Shown here: positions 53,626 through 53,683 of the stretch, in pieces
How positions within the stretch are numbered: position 1 is the first letter of the stretch
How the letters are laid out: every line of letters starts with the position of its first letter
NCBI GenBank assembly: GCA_013214705.1
Contig: JABSRZ010000013.1
Coordinates: forward strand, 1 to 53,683
Reading direction: 5' to 3'
Origin: Hyphomicrobiales bacterium
GTDB taxonomy: Bacteria > Pseudomonadota > Alphaproteobacteria > Rhizobiales > OSC116
Length of the DNA stretch: 53,683 nt
Translations under genes and position numbers: made by a program
The notes under the pieces: generated by a model
Database searches by the model: none
What the model was told of the DNA's origin: nothing
The model's input: only the letters and a program-made list of their open reading frames with translations

Positions 53626-53654
53626 TTGACGGAAGTTTATGTTTTCCGTATAAC
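53626..53654 (+). promoter_or_regulatory. Strong sigma-70 promoter reading out of the window
   Basis: TTGACG (53626-53631) and TATAAC (53649-53654) are separated by exactly 17 bases. The -10 is followed by CCGCTC. Such near-consensus promoters are typical of rRNA or tRNA operons, but the gene itself lies beyond the window. Confidence 0.7.
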
Positions 53655-53683
53655 CCGCTCATTGAACAGCGGCGCTTAGTGGT

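Noticed and set aside
1-53683. Prophage, integrative element or defence island
   Set aside because: No integrase, transposase, phage structural, restriction or toxin genes are seen; gene content is core throughout.

Overview
This window comes from the chromosome of an alphaproteobacterium. The protein content supports that: an IalB-family periplasmic protein, a CarD regulator, an MJ0042-type zinc-ribbon protein divergent from ftsEX, a HIG1-like twin-membrane protein beside a PduO-type cobalamin adenosyltransferase and etfBA, a methyltransferase/ComF/GrxC/nitrilase cluster, and a Flp-type prepilin. The DNA is moderately AT-rich by eye. Genus cannot be fixed from sequence alone. There is no CRISPR array, prophage or transposase; nearly everything is core metabolism and cell-envelope housekeeping.

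Layout. 1-7.6 kb: the 3' end of an aldehyde dehydrogenase, a methyltransferase, tRNA-Arg(CCT), then a minus-strand block (glutaryl-CoA dehydrogenase, serine hydrolase, EamA and Bcr/CflA transporters, pdxH, mscL). 7.6-11.3 kb: argG, a small membrane protein, rlmN and ialB, all minus. 11.5-18.8 kb: ubiG, a repeat-rich spacer, secA (minus), a parvulin foldase, argJ, mutT and an orphan Flp pilin that is only 55 residues long. 18.8-24.6 kb: methyltransferase, comF, grxC, nitrilase-family hydrolase, then an hpt/response-regulator/M48-protease operon and the zinc-ribbon protein. 24.7-32.4 kb: ftsE-ftsX, twin-membrane protein, cobalamin adenosyltransferase, rhomboid protease, and an etfB-etfA-hbd-dehydratase run. 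32.4-39.9 kb: lldD, an unknown secreted protein, tlpA, argH-lysA, ada and carD. 40.4-49.8 kb: an SLC13/TrkA-C transporter and a tight polysaccharide-export operon (wza, wzb-like phosphatase, wzc-like tyrosine kinase, uppS, an unknown glycine-rich outer-membrane protein, a PEP-mutase family protein), then a small lipoprotein. 50-53.7 kb: AMP nucleosidase and a SulP transporter with a textbook terminator, followed by a near-consensus promoter pointing out of the window.

How the genes fit together. Arginine synthesis is represented by three dispersed genes (argJ, argG, argH) and lysine synthesis by lysA. Acyl-CoA oxidation is represented by gcdH, hbd and the ETF that takes electrons from acyl-CoA dehydrogenases. 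Secretion and envelope functions are secA, the foldase, ftsEX, rhomboid, tlpA, M48 protease and the export operon.

The most unusual signal is non-coding. A family of mosaic, hairpin-rich intergenic repeats occurs beside secA (two copies facing each other and forming a perfect 33-bp inverted repeat), on the upstream side of ada, and beside amn; a partly related element lies on the other side of ada. One hairpin shows a compensatory base-pair change between copies, and the amn copy also contains a GAAA-capped stem. No known family was recognised. Other points of interest are FtsX with a long Gln/Gly-repeat cytoplasmic extension, the acidic 22-residue repeats of the neighbouring zinc-ribbon protein, an uppS gene inside the polysaccharide-export operon, and an exact six-codon duplication that includes a stop codon.
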